From VBDM01 sp964430565 (lineage in GTDB: Bacteria; Pseudomonadota; Gammaproteobacteria; Burkholderiales; SG8-39): 64,000 bases of DNA. The position numbers and the translations under genes were made by a program. Each line of letters opens with the position of its first letter. The first letter of the stretch is position 1. A model generated the notes under the pieces. It had not been told where the DNA came from. It made no database searches and saw nothing but the letters and a program-made list of their open reading frames with translations. The stretch spans positions 1 to 64,000 of the forward strand of contig CAYSFD010000011.1 of the NCBI GenBank assembly GCA_964430565.1, given 5' to 3'. Of the stretch, positions 42,531 through 51,079 are shown piece by piece.

Positions 42531-43710
42531 GGCTCATCGGGTAGCTAGTCGTGTTCCCCTTCGAGAACACGATCTGGAACAGATGCAGGTTGCCTACCGG
42601 CGAGCGGAACCGCTCGGCGCAGCCGTAGAGGTAGACGCGCCAGATGCGGCGGAACCGCTCGTCGAAGGTCTTCGGATCGAGGGCGCGGATGCGGTCCCAG
42701 TTGCGATCGAAGCGCTCGGCCCACACGTCGAGGGTCAGCGCGTAATGGCGCCGCAGGTTCTCGATGTCGAGCACTTCCAGCCCGGCGCGCTCCATCTCGA
42801 TGATGGTGTCGGCGAGACTCGGGATCCATCCGCCCGGGAATACGTACTTGCGGATGAAGTAGTCGGTGCCGAAGTGGCCGACGTGCCCGATGAAATGGAT
42901 CACGCCCAGGCCACCGGGCTTGAGGTAGCGCGCGTGGCGCTGGATCACCTCGGAGAGGTGGTCGCGCCCGGCGTGCTCGAGCGAACCGATCGAGGCCAGC
43001 TTGTCGAACTGCCGGTTGATCGTGCTGTAGTCGCCGAGCATCTGCGCGCTGTCGCCTATGCGCCGGCGCTCGATCTCCTTGCGCACCATCTCCACCTGCG
43101 GGCCGGTCGGATTTACCCCGGTAACCCGGACCCCGTAGCGTTCCTGAGCGTGGAGGAGAAATCCCCCGAAGCCGCTGCCGATGTCGATCACCTCGTCGCC
43201 CGGCTTGAGCAGGAGCTTGCGCGCCACGTGGTCGAGCTTGTTCCGCTGCGCCTCTTCCAGGCTGCGCGTGTCCTCGGTCCAGTACGCGCAGGTGTAGACC
43301 ATGAGCGGATCGTCCAGCCACAGCCGGTAGAACTCGGGGTTATGCGCGTAGTGGAACTCGGCGTTGCGCTTCGAGGTGATCCAGTCCGTGTTCGAGCATA
43401 CGAACTCGTGCCCCCAATTGAGCAGCGCGATCAGCGGGTTGGTCTCGTAGATGCCGCCCTCCATGCCGGCGGCGAGGCATTTCGTGAGGCTGCCTTCGAT
43501 GTCGATGTCGCCGTCGAAATACGCCTCCAGAAAACCGACGTAGCCGAAGAACAGCATGCGCCACGCGGCGCGGGCGTTTCGCATGAAAATCGTCACATCG
43601 GGCGCGCGGTCGCGGCTCTGGTAGGTGGAGCCGTCGGCGAAGACTACGCGAAGGCAGACGCTCGTTCGTGCGCCGATGGCAGCCATTTTTTTCTTGATTA
43701 GTGAGCTCAT
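42466..43710 (-). CDS. Cyclopropane-fatty-acid-synthase-family methyltransferase
   Basis: The ATG at 43710 gives 414 residues (a TTG at 43728 is open). The family uses SAM to methylenate or methylate cis double bonds of membrane lipids. The SAM motif is VIDIGSGFGGFLLHAQERYG; family residues equivalent to E. coli CFA C139, E239, H266 and Y317 can be seen in VYTCAYW, GSLEHAG, VIHFIG and RRHYALTL. The overlap with a DHCR24-like FAD gene points to a mid-chain methyl-branched product instead of, or besides, cyclopropane. It begins a three-gene minus-strand operon. Confidence 0.85.
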   Translation of the reverse strand: MSSLIKKKMAAIGARTSVCLRVVFADGSTYQSRDRAPDVTIFMRNARAAWRMLFFGYVGFLEAYFDGDIDIEGSLTKCLAAGMEGGIYETNPLIALLNWGHEFVCSNTDWITSKRNAEFHYAHNPEFYRLWLDDPLMVYTCAYWTEDTRSLEEAQRNKLDHVARKLLLKPGDEVIDIGSGFGGFLLHAQERYGVRVTGVNPTGPQVEMVRKEIERRRIGDSAQMLGDYSTINRQFDKLASIGSLEHAGRDHLSEVIQRHARYLKPGGLGVIHFIGHVGHFGTDYFIRKYVFPGGWIPSLADTIIEMERAGLEVLDIENLRRHYALTLDVWAERFDRNWDRIRALDPKTFDERFRRIWRVYLYGCAERFRSPVGNLHLFQIVFSKGNTTSYPMSREFLYEQPAAHAEKRSASRAA

Positions 43711-43890
43711 GATCTCGTTGATCTGCAACTCGACTGCTGATGGAGCGATCTTGACAGCTTTCGGTGTTTTTTTGAAGTGGTCCGCTGAAACGGCGCATTG
43801 CCTCCAGCAGTCGTTTCCGGGGAGATGTTACCCGGGTCGACGGCGGATGTGCTAGTGCCGTCCCGCGTTTTTGTGGCAAGCTCCGGCTAA

Positions 43891-44625
43891 ATGAAGAACG
43901 CCCCGTGCCTCCTCGTCGCCGCGCTTGTCCTTGCTTCAGGCTGCACTGATCTCCCCATCCAGCCTGCGAGCAAGACGCCGCCTCCTGCCCCGATGCAGGC
44001 CCCGGCGCCGACCCCGGTTCCGCTCGTGGCGCCGAGTCCGCTCCCGGCGCCGACCGAGAGCTCGGTAGAGGAGCTGTTTCGCTCGATCGCGGACAGCGAT
44101 TTTGCAGAATTCTCACGCCTTGTCAACGATGGGGTGCACGATTCCACGAGGAACAAGCTCGGCGAGACGCCTCTATACTTTGCCACGGAGAAGGGCGAGA
44201 CCGAGATGGCGAAGGTGCTCATCGCCAAGGGCGCCGACGCGAAGGCGCTCACGCCGAACGGCGAGACCGTGCTGCACGCGGCGGCCATGATCGAGAGCAG
44301 CGCGCTCATGACGGCTCTGATCGAGGCGGGGGCGGAGGTCAATGTCGCCAACCGCGATGGGGAGACGCCGCTTCACTGGGCGGCCTTGACCGGGACCTTT
44401 CTCGCGGTAAAGGCGCTCGCCGACGCAGGCGCCGACCTCAACGTGCAGGACGCTCAGCGCGGCAACACGCCGCTGCATGCCGCGGTCTCCCACGACGACA
44501 TCGTGCTCATCCATTACCTGCTCTCGAAGAACGTGCGCACCGACATCCGCAACCGTGCGGGCGTCACGGCGCTTGAGTTCGCCAAGTCCCGCGGGCGCGC
44601 CTCGGCGAAGCTCTTCGAGCGCTAG
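43891..44625 (+). CDS. Ankyrin-repeat lipoprotein
   Basis: The 244-residue protein starts MKNAPCLLVAALVLASGCTD, a signal peptide with lipobox LASGC. A Pro/Ala linker covers about residues 24-55. Four to five ankyrin repeats follow, each with the typical G-x-TPLH/L core: GETPLYFATEKGETEMAKVL, GETVLHAAAMIES, GETPLHWAALTGTFLAVKAL, GNTPLHAAVSHDDIVLIHYL, GVTALEFAKSRG. Ankyrin repeats mediate protein contacts; here probably in the periplasm or at the outer membrane. The partner is not evident. It ends just before an MFS gene. Confidence 0.88.
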   Translation: MKNAPCLLVAALVLASGCTDLPIQPASKTPPPAPMQAPAPTPVPLVAPSPLPAPTESSVEELFRSIADSDFAEFSRLVNDGVHDSTRNKLGETPLYFATEKGETEMAKVLIAKGADAKALTPNGETVLHAAAMIESSALMTALIEAGAEVNVANRDGETPLHWAALTGTFLAVKALADAGADLNVQDAQRGNTPLHAAVSHDDIVLIHYLLSKNVRTDIRNRAGVTALEFAKSRGRASAKLFER

Positions 44626-44626
44626 C

Positions 44627-45823
44627 GTGCTCCGCGACCGCAGGATCGTCTTCACGGCGAGTTTCCTGCGTGCGGTCGCCAACGGCCTGATCGGCGTCCT
44701 CGCCGGCATCTATCTCGCCGAGCTCGGCTTCGATCCGGCCGCCTGGGGCGCGGTCCTCGGCGCCGGGATCGCCGGCACGGCCGTGGGCGCGGCGGGCGTC
44801 ATGTTCTGGGGCGACCGCGTCGGGCGCAAGCGCTGGCTCGTCGCGCTCGGCGTGCTCGGCGCCGCGGGCGGCATCGTTTTCGCCTTTTCCTCGCAGATCG
44901 TGGTGCTCGCCGTCGCCGCGTTCCTCGGCATGGTGAACTCGCTTGGCAAGGACCGTGCAGCGGCGCTCGCGCTCGAACAGGCGATCCTGCCCTCCACCGG
45001 CGACGATGCCGGCCGCACGCGCGCTTTTGCCTGGTACAACGTGGTCCAGGACGTGGGGCATGCGCTCGGCGCCGCCCTCGCCGTGATTCCGTATTTCCTG
45101 CGCGAGTTTACGGGCCTCGCCCCGATCGATTCGCTGCGCGGCGCGGTGATCCTCTACGGCGTGCTCTACGCCGCAGCGGCGATTCTGTACGTCGGCCTCT
45201 CACCACGCTCGGAGTCGCCGACCGCGGCGCTCAGGGTTGAGGTCAGCCCGCAAAGCCGCTCTATCCTCACCAAGATGTCCTTCCTGTTTGCGCTGGACAG
45301 CTTCGCAGGCGGCTTCCAGGGCAGTGCGCTTTTCGCCTATTTCTTTCACGCGCAGTTCGGCGCATCCGAGGCGGCGATCGGCGCGCTCTTTGTCGGCGCG
45401 CGCATCATGAACGCGTTTTCGCACCTGGGCGCCGCCTGGCTCGCCGCGAGGATCGGGCTGGTGAACACCATGGTGTTCACGCACACGCCCTCGAGCCTGC
45501 TCACCTTCACCATCCCGTTCACGGGGAGCTTCGAAATCGCCGCAGTCCTGTTCCTCCTGCGCGAAGGGCTTTCGGAGATGGACGTGCCGACGCGCCAGTC
45601 CTATCTCATGGCGGTGGTGAGGCCGGAGGAGCGCACTTTTGCGGGCGGCGTGACCAACCTCGCGCGCATGGCCGCGCGCGCCATCGCGCCGGTGTTCGCC
45701 GGCAGCGCCATGCAGGCGCTCACACTTGGCGCGCCGATCATGGCCGCTGCGGGACTGAAGATTCTCTACGACGCGCTGCTTTACATCTCGTTCCGCAAGC
45801 TCAAAGCGCCGGAAGAGCGCTGA
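44627..45823 (+). CDS. Major facilitator superfamily transporter
   Basis: The GTG at 44627, one base after the ankyrin gene's stop codon, gives 398 residues with about 12 hydrophobic segments. The MFS loop 2-3 motif appears as GDRVGRKRWL. Others are GAGIAGTAVGAAGVMFWG and SFAGGFQGSALFAYFFHAQFGASEAAIGALF. The order and the late LREGLSEMDVPTRQSYLMAVV segment are typical of export-type MFS proteins, but the substrate cannot be assigned. It may be co-transcribed with the ankyrin lipoprotein. Confidence 0.85.
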   Translation: MLRDRRIVFTASFLRAVANGLIGVLAGIYLAELGFDPAAWGAVLGAGIAGTAVGAAGVMFWGDRVGRKRWLVALGVLGAAGGIVFAFSSQIVVLAVAAFLGMVNSLGKDRAAALALEQAILPSTGDDAGRTRAFAWYNVVQDVGHALGAALAVIPYFLREFTGLAPIDSLRGAVILYGVLYAAAAILYVGLSPRSESPTAALRVEVSPQSRSILTKMSFLFALDSFAGGFQGSALFAYFFHAQFGASEAAIGALFVGARIMNAFSHLGAAWLAARIGLVNTMVFTHTPSSLLTFTIPFTGSFEIAAVLFLLREGLSEMDVPTRQSYLMAVVRPEERTFAGGVTNLARMAARAIAPVFAGSAMQALTLGAPIMAAAGLKILYDALLYISFRKLKAPEER

Positions 45824-45833
45824 CCGTGTTTTT

Positions 45834-45880
45834 CCCCTCCTCACTTGAGGAGGGGTGGCGCGTAGCGCCGGGGTGGTTGA
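45834..45880. repeat. Palindromic repeat of the same family as 35516-35634
   Basis: A perfect hairpin with arms CCCCTCCTCA and TGAGGAGGGG (45834-45855) is followed by GTGGCGCGTAGCGCCGGGGTGGTT, which matches the GGGGTGGC...GCCGGGGTGGT part of the element in the TRAP gene train. It lies between the convergent MFS and PEP-mutase genes, where it could also end transcription from both sides. Confidence 0.7.
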
Positions 45881-45892
45881 GCGCCATTAGCG

Positions 45893-46720
45893 CTACCGCG
45901 AGAATATTGCCTTCAGATCCTGGGTCGGCATCGTATCGCGCACCCACTGAAACGTACCGCCGTCGCGCATCGCAACCGCAGCATCGCGCACCGCCGCATA
46001 AGCCAACCGCGACAGTGCGCCTCCCACGCTGATGCGCTTGACGCCCACGCTCGCCAGCTGTTGCGCAGTAAGCTCGGGGTCGGCGGCGCTCATTACAACG
46101 TTGAGCGGCTTTCCCACCGCCGCGACGACTTGCCGGATGGTTTCGAGATCGCGCAAGCCCGGGGCGTAAAGCACGTCGGCGCCCGCGGCGGCGAACGCCC
46201 GCAGGCGGCGGACGGTGTCATCGAGATCGCGGCGCCCGTGTAGGAAATTCTCGGCCCGCGCGGTGAGCGTGAACGAAAAGGGCAGGGCGTGCGCCGTCTC
46301 GGATGCTGCTGCGACGCGCTCGACGGCGAGGTTGAAGTCGTAAATGGGCTTGACGGGGTCGCCCGATGCGTCTTCAATCGAGCCGCCCACGATGCCGGCA
46401 TCGGCGGCCAGCTTGAAAATCGTGGCTGCTTCGGCCGGATCGTCGGCGTAGCCGTTTTCAAGATCGGCGTTCACGGGAAGATCCGTCGCTGCGGCGATTG
46501 CCCGGCAGTTGGCGATCAGCTCGTCGCGGCTGATGGCGAGCGCGCCGTCGACCCGGCCGAGGGCGTTCGCCAGCCCGAGGCTCGTTGTCGCCAGCGCCTC
46601 GAAGCCGAGCGAGGCAAACAGTTTTGCGGTGCCCGCGTCCCAGGGGTTGGGCATGATGAAGATCCCCGGCCGTTCATGCAGCGCGCGAAACGCCCGTGCG
46701 CGCTCGGCTTGTGTACGCAT
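45893..46720 (-). CDS. Isocitrate lyase/PEP mutase-superfamily protein
   Basis: The 275-residue protein has the superfamily TIM-barrel signatures: FIMPNPWDAGTAKLFASLGFEALATTS, LPVNADLENGYADDP (metal-binding acidic loop), GGSIEDASGDP and FTLTARAEN. It lacks the KKCGH motif of isocitrate and methylisocitrate lyases, so it is more like oxaloacetate decarboxylase, PEP phosphonomutase or 2,3-dimethylmalate lyase relatives. The exact substrate is unknown. It is a single gene flanked by a repeat and a divergent MaoC gene. Confidence 0.82.
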   Translation of the reverse strand: MRTQAERARAFRALHERPGIFIMPNPWDAGTAKLFASLGFEALATTSLGLANALGRVDGALAISRDELIANCRAIAAATDLPVNADLENGYADDPAEAATIFKLAADAGIVGGSIEDASGDPVKPIYDFNLAVERVAAASETAHALPFSFTLTARAENFLHGRRDLDDTVRRLRAFAAAGADVLYAPGLRDLETIRQVVAAVGKPLNVVMSAADPELTAQQLASVGVKRISVGGALSRLAYAAVRDAAVAMRDGGTFQWVRDTMPTQDLKAIFSR

Positions 46721-46797
46721 CGTTCACTCCTTTCTTGGTACGCTCCGAGTATACGGCCGACGGCACACGCCGGCGGTGCTAATGCGGAGGAGCGGCA

Positions 46798-47247
46798 ATG
46801 ACCGAACGATATCTCGAAGACTTCGCGGTGGGGCAGACGTTCGGCTCAGGGCGCCTGCGCGTCGAGAAGGAACGCGTCAAGACCTTCGCCGCCGAATTCG
46901 ATCCGCAGCCCTTCCATATCGACGAAGAGGCCGCGCGCGGATCGATATTCCGAGGGTTGGCGGCGAGCGGCTGGCACACCGCCGCGATGACCATGCGGCT
47001 CCTGGTCGAGAGCGAGCTCAAGCCGGCGGGCGGAATCGTCGGCGCCGGGTTCGACGAGTTCCGCTGGCCGCGGCCCGTGCGGCCCGGGGATGAGCTGCGC
47101 GTCGAGAGCGAAATTCTCGAAGTGCGGCCTTCGAAGTCGCGTCCGGAGCAGGGATTGATCAAGGTGAGGACAACGACCAAGAATCAGAACGGCGAGCCGG
47201 TGCAGGTTTCCATCGGCAATCTCGTTGTACCGCGGCGTCCCGCATGA
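46798..47247 (+). CDS. MaoC-fold (hotdog) dehydratase-like protein
   Basis: The 149-residue protein fits the MaoC-like hydratase family: EDFAVGQTFGSGRLRVEKERVKTFAAEFDPQPFHIDEEAA, where D-x4-H (DPQPFH) supplies the usual catalytic Asp and His, followed by SIFRGLAASGWHTAAMTMRLLVES. Members hydrate enoyl-CoA or related compounds. The substrate is unknown. A GGAGGAGCGGC site precedes the ATG. Confidence 0.88.
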   Translation: MTERYLEDFAVGQTFGSGRLRVEKERVKTFAAEFDPQPFHIDEEAARGSIFRGLAASGWHTAAMTMRLLVESELKPAGGIVGAGFDEFRWPRPVRPGDELRVESEILEVRPSKSRPEQGLIKVRTTTKNQNGEPVQVSIGNLVVPRRPA

Positions 47248-47344
47248 GAAGAACCCTGCTGCCCTCTCGTTGCTCGAGCCGTCTAACGAGAATTTCCTAG
47301 GAACCTCGGTGGATCGCTGCCTTCGGCGGTCGCAGGTTCTGCAT

Positions 47345-48214
47345 TCATTTGGCCTCCGCTACATTGCGAAAATGCAGCGGGTCTCTGAGATTTTGCAGTT
47401 CCCGGTAATAGTAGAGCGGCATGGGCCGCTTTCCCTTGAACCTCAAGCGTTTCAGAAAATCGATTTCCTCCGGAGTTACCTTACCGCTGAGTGAAGCATC
47501 CTTGAGGAATGCGTTGAGCCCCGGCTCATCCCCGATTGGTCGGTCGGATTCCGCTTCGACGAACTCAAATCGCTTCGAACGCCCCGGGGCGAACCTCCGG
47601 TTAAGCACAATATTCATGCCGAAGCTCGAGAGGTCGATATCCCAGGAGTCGATCAGCGGATCCAGGAAGGAAAGGCAGTTATCCAATGACACGTGGAAGA
47701 CTTCTGTGTCCAGAAACTCGAGGGTCATGACGCGCATCTGCTTGTAGCTTCGGCCAGTGACTCCAGCCATCGAGCGCAGCCATTCTTCGCTTTTCAGTTC
47801 CTCTCTGGCGACCCCTTTGATTACGTCCAGCAGCTTTTGCGTAACCAGGCGTTCGAGCTCACCGAAAGGCTGCTTCTCAAAAACTGCTCGTACCTCTTTC
47901 TGTTTTTCCGGGGTGCACTTGCGCAGAACCAGCTCTCGAACTTCTTGAAGCATGGGTGCCGGAGGGTCCTCGAAACCTTTCTTGTGTTCCTCCCTGCGCT
48001 GAAGCTCGGCCAGCTTCGCAAGCTTGCCGCTCGACAGCTTGAGAAACTTGCCCATTTTCTCGTAGAGGTCCGTTCGATCGGGCGCCGGGGGCAATTTCTT
48101 CCGGGTCAGCAGCTGAGAGACGTAGGACTCGGTGACGTCGGCGGCGGCCGCCAAGTCCTTCTGCCCGAACCCCAAGTGTTCCAGCCGTTTCCTGATAACC
48201 AAGCCCACGTCCAC
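47345..48214 (-). CDS. XRE-type HTH regulator with a long C-terminal region
   Basis: The open frame reaches an ATG at 48238, but the GTG at 48214 has an AGGAGG six bases upstream while the ATG has none, so GTG (289 residues) is preferred. The HTH is IRKRLEHLGFGQKDLAAAADVTESYVSQLLTRKKLPP (about residues 6-42). The remaining 240 residues are not recognised; they include a helical part (ELERLVTQKLLDVIKGVAREEL) and FGMNIVLNRRF. Codon use looks less GC-biased than in neighbouring genes, consistent with transfer. It is divergent from a small hypothetical gene across a palindromic promoter, so it may be a repressor of that region. Confidence 0.78.
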   Translation of the reverse strand: MDVGLVIRKRLEHLGFGQKDLAAAADVTESYVSQLLTRKKLPPAPDRTDLYEKMGKFLKLSSGKLAKLAELQRREEHKKGFEDPPAPMLQEVRELVLRKCTPEKQKEVRAVFEKQPFGELERLVTQKLLDVIKGVAREELKSEEWLRSMAGVTGRSYKQMRVMTLEFLDTEVFHVSLDNCLSFLDPLIDSWDIDLSSFGMNIVLNRRFAPGRSKRFEFVEAESDRPIGDEPGLNAFLKDASLSGKVTPEEIDFLKRLRFKGKRPMPLYYYRELQNLRDPLHFRNVAEAK

Positions 48215-48238
48215 CGGAGACCTCCTCTGATTAACCAT

Positions 48239-48310
48239 TGTTAATTAAGTAGTGCAGATATTGTGATACAGCGCTTGACAAGTCAAGTTAATTAACCTAC
48301 TCTCGTTAAC
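48239..48310. promoter_or_regulatory. Divergent promoter-operator with palindromes
   Basis: The AT-rich stretch has three TTAATTAA-like or TTAAC words (48231-48248, 48288-48296, 48305-48310) and a palindrome CTTGACAAGTCAAG (48274-48287). That palindrome supplies a TTGACA on the + strand, 17 bases before TACTCT, and a TTGACT on the minus strand, 17 bases before CAATAT. Overlapping opposed promoters inside a palindrome next to an XRE regulator suggest an operator controlling both directions. Confidence 0.6.
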
Positions 48311-48421
48311 GGACTGAGGGAGCTTTCCGGTCAACTGAACCGGAAACGGTTATCTGAAATGCCTGCCTCCTTGGCCATCGCCCCTGCTATTTGATCGTTT
48401 GCGCTAAGGAGAAGGGCCGTC

Positions 48422-48700
48422 GTGACCAGTCGAGATCTGCCGTGGGCAATTCGCGTCTCTCGGGCGGAGTCTTCCGAAGCGCTGGATCGCCTGATGGACG
48501 TTTGGTCCGAGGCCGTCACGCGTAACCTGCAGAGGTCGACCGGTTTCGGTTCGCACATGAGGCTCAGGGATTGGGAAGGCGCGAAACGCGGCATCGAACA
48601 GACCTATGGACGCTCGAGCCGGGAACATCAGCAAACGCTGGATACCTTGAGTGCTGCAATACATTACAAGAGCGTGCTCGGCCGCCGGCCGACGGGTTGA
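48422..48700 (+). CDS. Small hypothetical protein
   Basis: A GTG start at 48422 with a strong AAGGAGAAGG site 8-14 bases upstream opens a 92-residue frame: VTSRDLPWAIRVSRAESSEA, MDVWSEAVTRNLQRSTGFG, and HQQTLDTLSAAIHYKSVLGRR. No family was recognised. It is fairly polar and probably helical. It is divergent from the XRE regulator across a palindromic promoter, and ends 63 bases before groES. It may be controlled by that regulator, but no role can be given. Confidence 0.55.
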   Translation: MTSRDLPWAIRVSRAESSEALDRLMDVWSEAVTRNLQRSTGFGSHMRLRDWEGAKRGIEQTYGRSSREHQQTLDTLSAAIHYKSVLGRRPTG

Positions 48701-48762
48701 TTCCCCGGGGCTTGATGGGCGCTTTGAGGAATAGCCGAACAACTCACTAAGGATGCAATGTC

Positions 48763-49056
48763 ATGATGAAGATCCGTCCCTTGCACGACCGCGTTGTGGT
48801 GGAGCGTCTCGATGAAGAGCGCAAGTCCGCAGGCGGCATCGTCATTCCTGACAACGTGGCCGAGAAGCCCGACCAGGGCGAAGTCATCGCCATCGGTAAA
48901 GGCAAGATTCTCGAAGACGGCAAGGTGCGCCCGCTCGATGTCAAAGTTGGCGACCGCATCCTGTTCGGCAAGTTCTCCGGCCAGACCGTGAAAATCGAAG
49001 GCACCGAGTACCTCGTGATGCGTGAAGACGACATCATGGGCATCGTCGCAAAGTAA
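48763..49056 (+). CDS. groES: Co-chaperonin GroES
   Basis: GroES caps the GroEL cavity during protein folding. The 97-residue frame has two adjacent ATGs; the second (48766) gives the usual MKIRPLHDRVVVERL start with 96 residues. The mobile loop (RKSAGGIVIPDNVAEKPDQGEV) and the C-terminal GTEYLVMREDDIMGIVAK are typical. No CIRCE element or clear sigma-32 promoter was found upstream by eye. groEL follows after 23 bases. Confidence 0.98.
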   Translation: MMKIRPLHDRVVVERLDEERKSAGGIVIPDNVAEKPDQGEVIAIGKGKILEDGKVRPLDVKVGDRILFGKFSGQTVKIEGTEYLVMREDDIMGIVAK

Positions 49057-49079
49057 GACCAACCCATTCAGGAGCAAAC

Positions 49080-50729
49080 ATGTCCGCTAAAGAAGTCCGT
49101 TTCCATGAGTCCGCGCGCCACAAGATGCTCGCGGGCGTCAATATTCTCGCCGATGCGGTCAAGGTGACCCTCGGCCCCAAGGGCCGCAACGTGATCCTCG
49201 AGCGCTCGTACGGCGCACCCACGGTCACCAAAGACGGCGTGTCGGTCGCCAAGGAAATCGAGCTGAAGGATAAGTTCGAAAATATGGGCGCGCAGATGGT
49301 GAAGGAGGTCGCGTCCAAGACTTCCGATGTCGCCGGTGACGGCACGACCACTGCCACCGTCCTCGCCCAATCGATCGTGAAGGAAGGCATGAAGTTCGTC
49401 GCCTCCGGCATGAATCCGATGGATCTCAAGCGCGGCGTCGACAAGGCGGTTATCGCCGTGGTCGAGGAGCTGAAGAGGATCTCCAAGCCCTGCACTACCG
49501 GCAAGGAAATCGCCCAGGTCGGGGCTGTTTCGGCCAATGCCGACAGCGAGATCGGTAAGCTCATCGCCGACGCAATGGAAAAAGTCGGTAAGGAGGGCGT
49601 GATCACCGTCGAAGACGGCAAGGGTCTGCAGAACGAGCTCGAGATCGTCGAGGGCATGCAATTCGACCGGGGGTATCTCTCGCCCTACTTCATCAACAAC
49701 GCCGAAAAGCAGATGTCTCTCCTGGAGAACCCCTACGTGCTTCTGTACGACAAGAAGGTCTCCAATGTCCGCGACCTGCTTCCGCTCCTCGAGCAGGTGG
49801 CGAAGGCCGGACGGCCGCTGCTCGTCATCGCCGAGGAAGTCGAAAACGAAGCCCTCGCCACCCTTGTGGTCAACAATCTGCGTGGAATCCTCAAGACCTG
49901 CGCGGTGAAGGCGCCGGGGTTCGGCGACCGTCGCAAAGCCATGCTCGAAGACCTCGCCGTCCTCACCGGCGGGCAGGTGATCGCCGAAGAAATCGGGCTG
50001 ACCCTCGAGAAGGTCACGCTTAAAGACCTTGGCCAGGCGAAGCGCGTCGAAATAGACAAGGAAGAGACGACCCTGATCGACGGCGCGGGTGATCCCAAGG
50101 CGATCGAGGCGCGGGTGAAGAGCATCCGCACCCAGATCGAAGAGGCCACCAGCGACTACGACAAGGAAAAGCTGCAGGAGCGGGTAGCCAAGCTCGCCGG
50201 CGGCGTTGCAATAGTCAAGGTAGGCGCTGCGACCGAAATCGAAATGAAAGAAAAGAAGGCGCGCGTCGAAGACGCGCTGCACGCGACCCGCGCGGCGGTC
50301 GAGGAAGGCATCGTCCCCGGCGGCGGCGTGGCGTATATCCGCGCCCGCAGCGCGCTGGACAAGATCAAGGGCGACAACCCCGACCAGGAGGCCGGCATCA
50401 AGATCGTGCGCCGCGCCCTGGAAGAGCCGTTGCGACAGATCGTCGCTAACGCCGGCGAGGAGCCGTCGGTGGTGATGGACAAGGTCGCCCAAGGCAAGGG
50501 CAACTTTGGCTTCAATGCCCAGACTGAGGCATACGGGGATCTCGTCGAGATGGGCGTGGTCGACCCGACCAAGGTCGCGCGCGCGGCGCTGCAAAATGCG
50601 GCTTCCGTCGCCGGCCTGCTGCTCACTACCGAGGCAATGGTCGCCGAGTTGGTAGAAGAGAAGAGCGGTGCCAGCCCTGGCGGCCACGGCATGGGCGGAA
50701 TGGGCGGTATGCAAGGGATGGATATGTAA
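49080..50729 (+). CDS. groEL: Chaperonin GroEL
   Basis: GroEL forms the double-ring folding chamber. The 549-residue protein begins MSAKEVRFHESARHKMLAGV and carries the ATP-binding motif GPKGRNV and DGTTTATVLAQSIV (with the catalytic Asp in GDGTTT), and a terminal Gly/Met-rich tail (GGMGGMQGMDM). Length and sequence are normal. It is coupled to groES through a short gap with an AGGAG site. Confidence 0.98.
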   Translation: MSAKEVRFHESARHKMLAGVNILADAVKVTLGPKGRNVILERSYGAPTVTKDGVSVAKEIELKDKFENMGAQMVKEVASKTSDVAGDGTTTATVLAQSIVKEGMKFVASGMNPMDLKRGVDKAVIAVVEELKRISKPCTTGKEIAQVGAVSANADSEIGKLIADAMEKVGKEGVITVEDGKGLQNELEIVEGMQFDRGYLSPYFINNAEKQMSLLENPYVLLYDKKVSNVRDLLPLLEQVAKAGRPLLVIAEEVENEALATLVVNNLRGILKTCAVKAPGFGDRRKAMLEDLAVLTGGQVIAEEIGLTLEKVTLKDLGQAKRVEIDKEETTLIDGAGDPKAIEARVKSIRTQIEEATSDYDKEKLQERVAKLAGGVAIVKVGAATEIEMKEKKARVEDALHATRAAVEEGIVPGGGVAYIRARSALDKIKGDNPDQEAGIKIVRRALEEPLRQIVANAGEEPSVVMDKVAQGKGNFGFNAQTEAYGDLVEMGVVDPTKVARAALQNAASVAGLLLTTEAMVAELVEEKSGASPGGHGMGGMGGMQGMDM

Positions 50730-50781
50730 TGTCCGAACCAATCTGGACTGTAGTTGCATTGCTTTTCTCCGGGGGTACGCA

Positions 50782-51051
50782 ATGAACATCGTCATGTGGA
50801 TGTTGGCCGGAGGTATTCTCGGCTGGGTCGGTCATGCGTTTCTGGGTTTCAACGAAGAGCGAGGCATGGTGGTCTCGGCAATCATTGGTACCGTGGGCGG
50901 GCTCTTCGGCGGGAAATTGATTGCGCCCATGTTCACCGCCGCTGCGGCGGTTCCGGAAACTTTCAGCTTGTCCGCCCTATTCTTTGCCGCTGCAGTTGCG
51001 GCAGCATTCCTGGCCATCGGTAACCTGGTCGGCAAGCGCTGGGGCGTGTAA
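50782..51051 (+). CDS. GlsB/YeaQ/YmgE-family small membrane protein
   Basis: The ATG at 50782 gives 89 residues with three hydrophobic segments: MWMLAGGILGWVGHAFLG, GMVVSAIIGTVGGLFGGKLI and FFAAAVAAAFLAIGNLVG. The GxxxGW and GxxGGxxGG patterns are those of the transglycosylase-associated or stress-response membrane protein family. Members are often induced by envelope or osmotic stress; their activity is unknown. It lies directly after groEL, which fits a stress setting. Confidence 0.82.
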   Translation: MNIVMWMLAGGILGWVGHAFLGFNEERGMVVSAIIGTVGGLFGGKLIAPMFTAAAAVPETFSLSALFFAAAVAAAFLAIGNLVGKRWGV

Positions 51052-51079
51052 TCGCGTTGGTCAGGAAGCCTGCCAAGGC

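Noticed and set aside
48630..48762. Possible CIRCE heat-shock operator before groES
   Set aside because: Only half a motif (GAGTGCT) is present; the partner half is missing at the required spacing.
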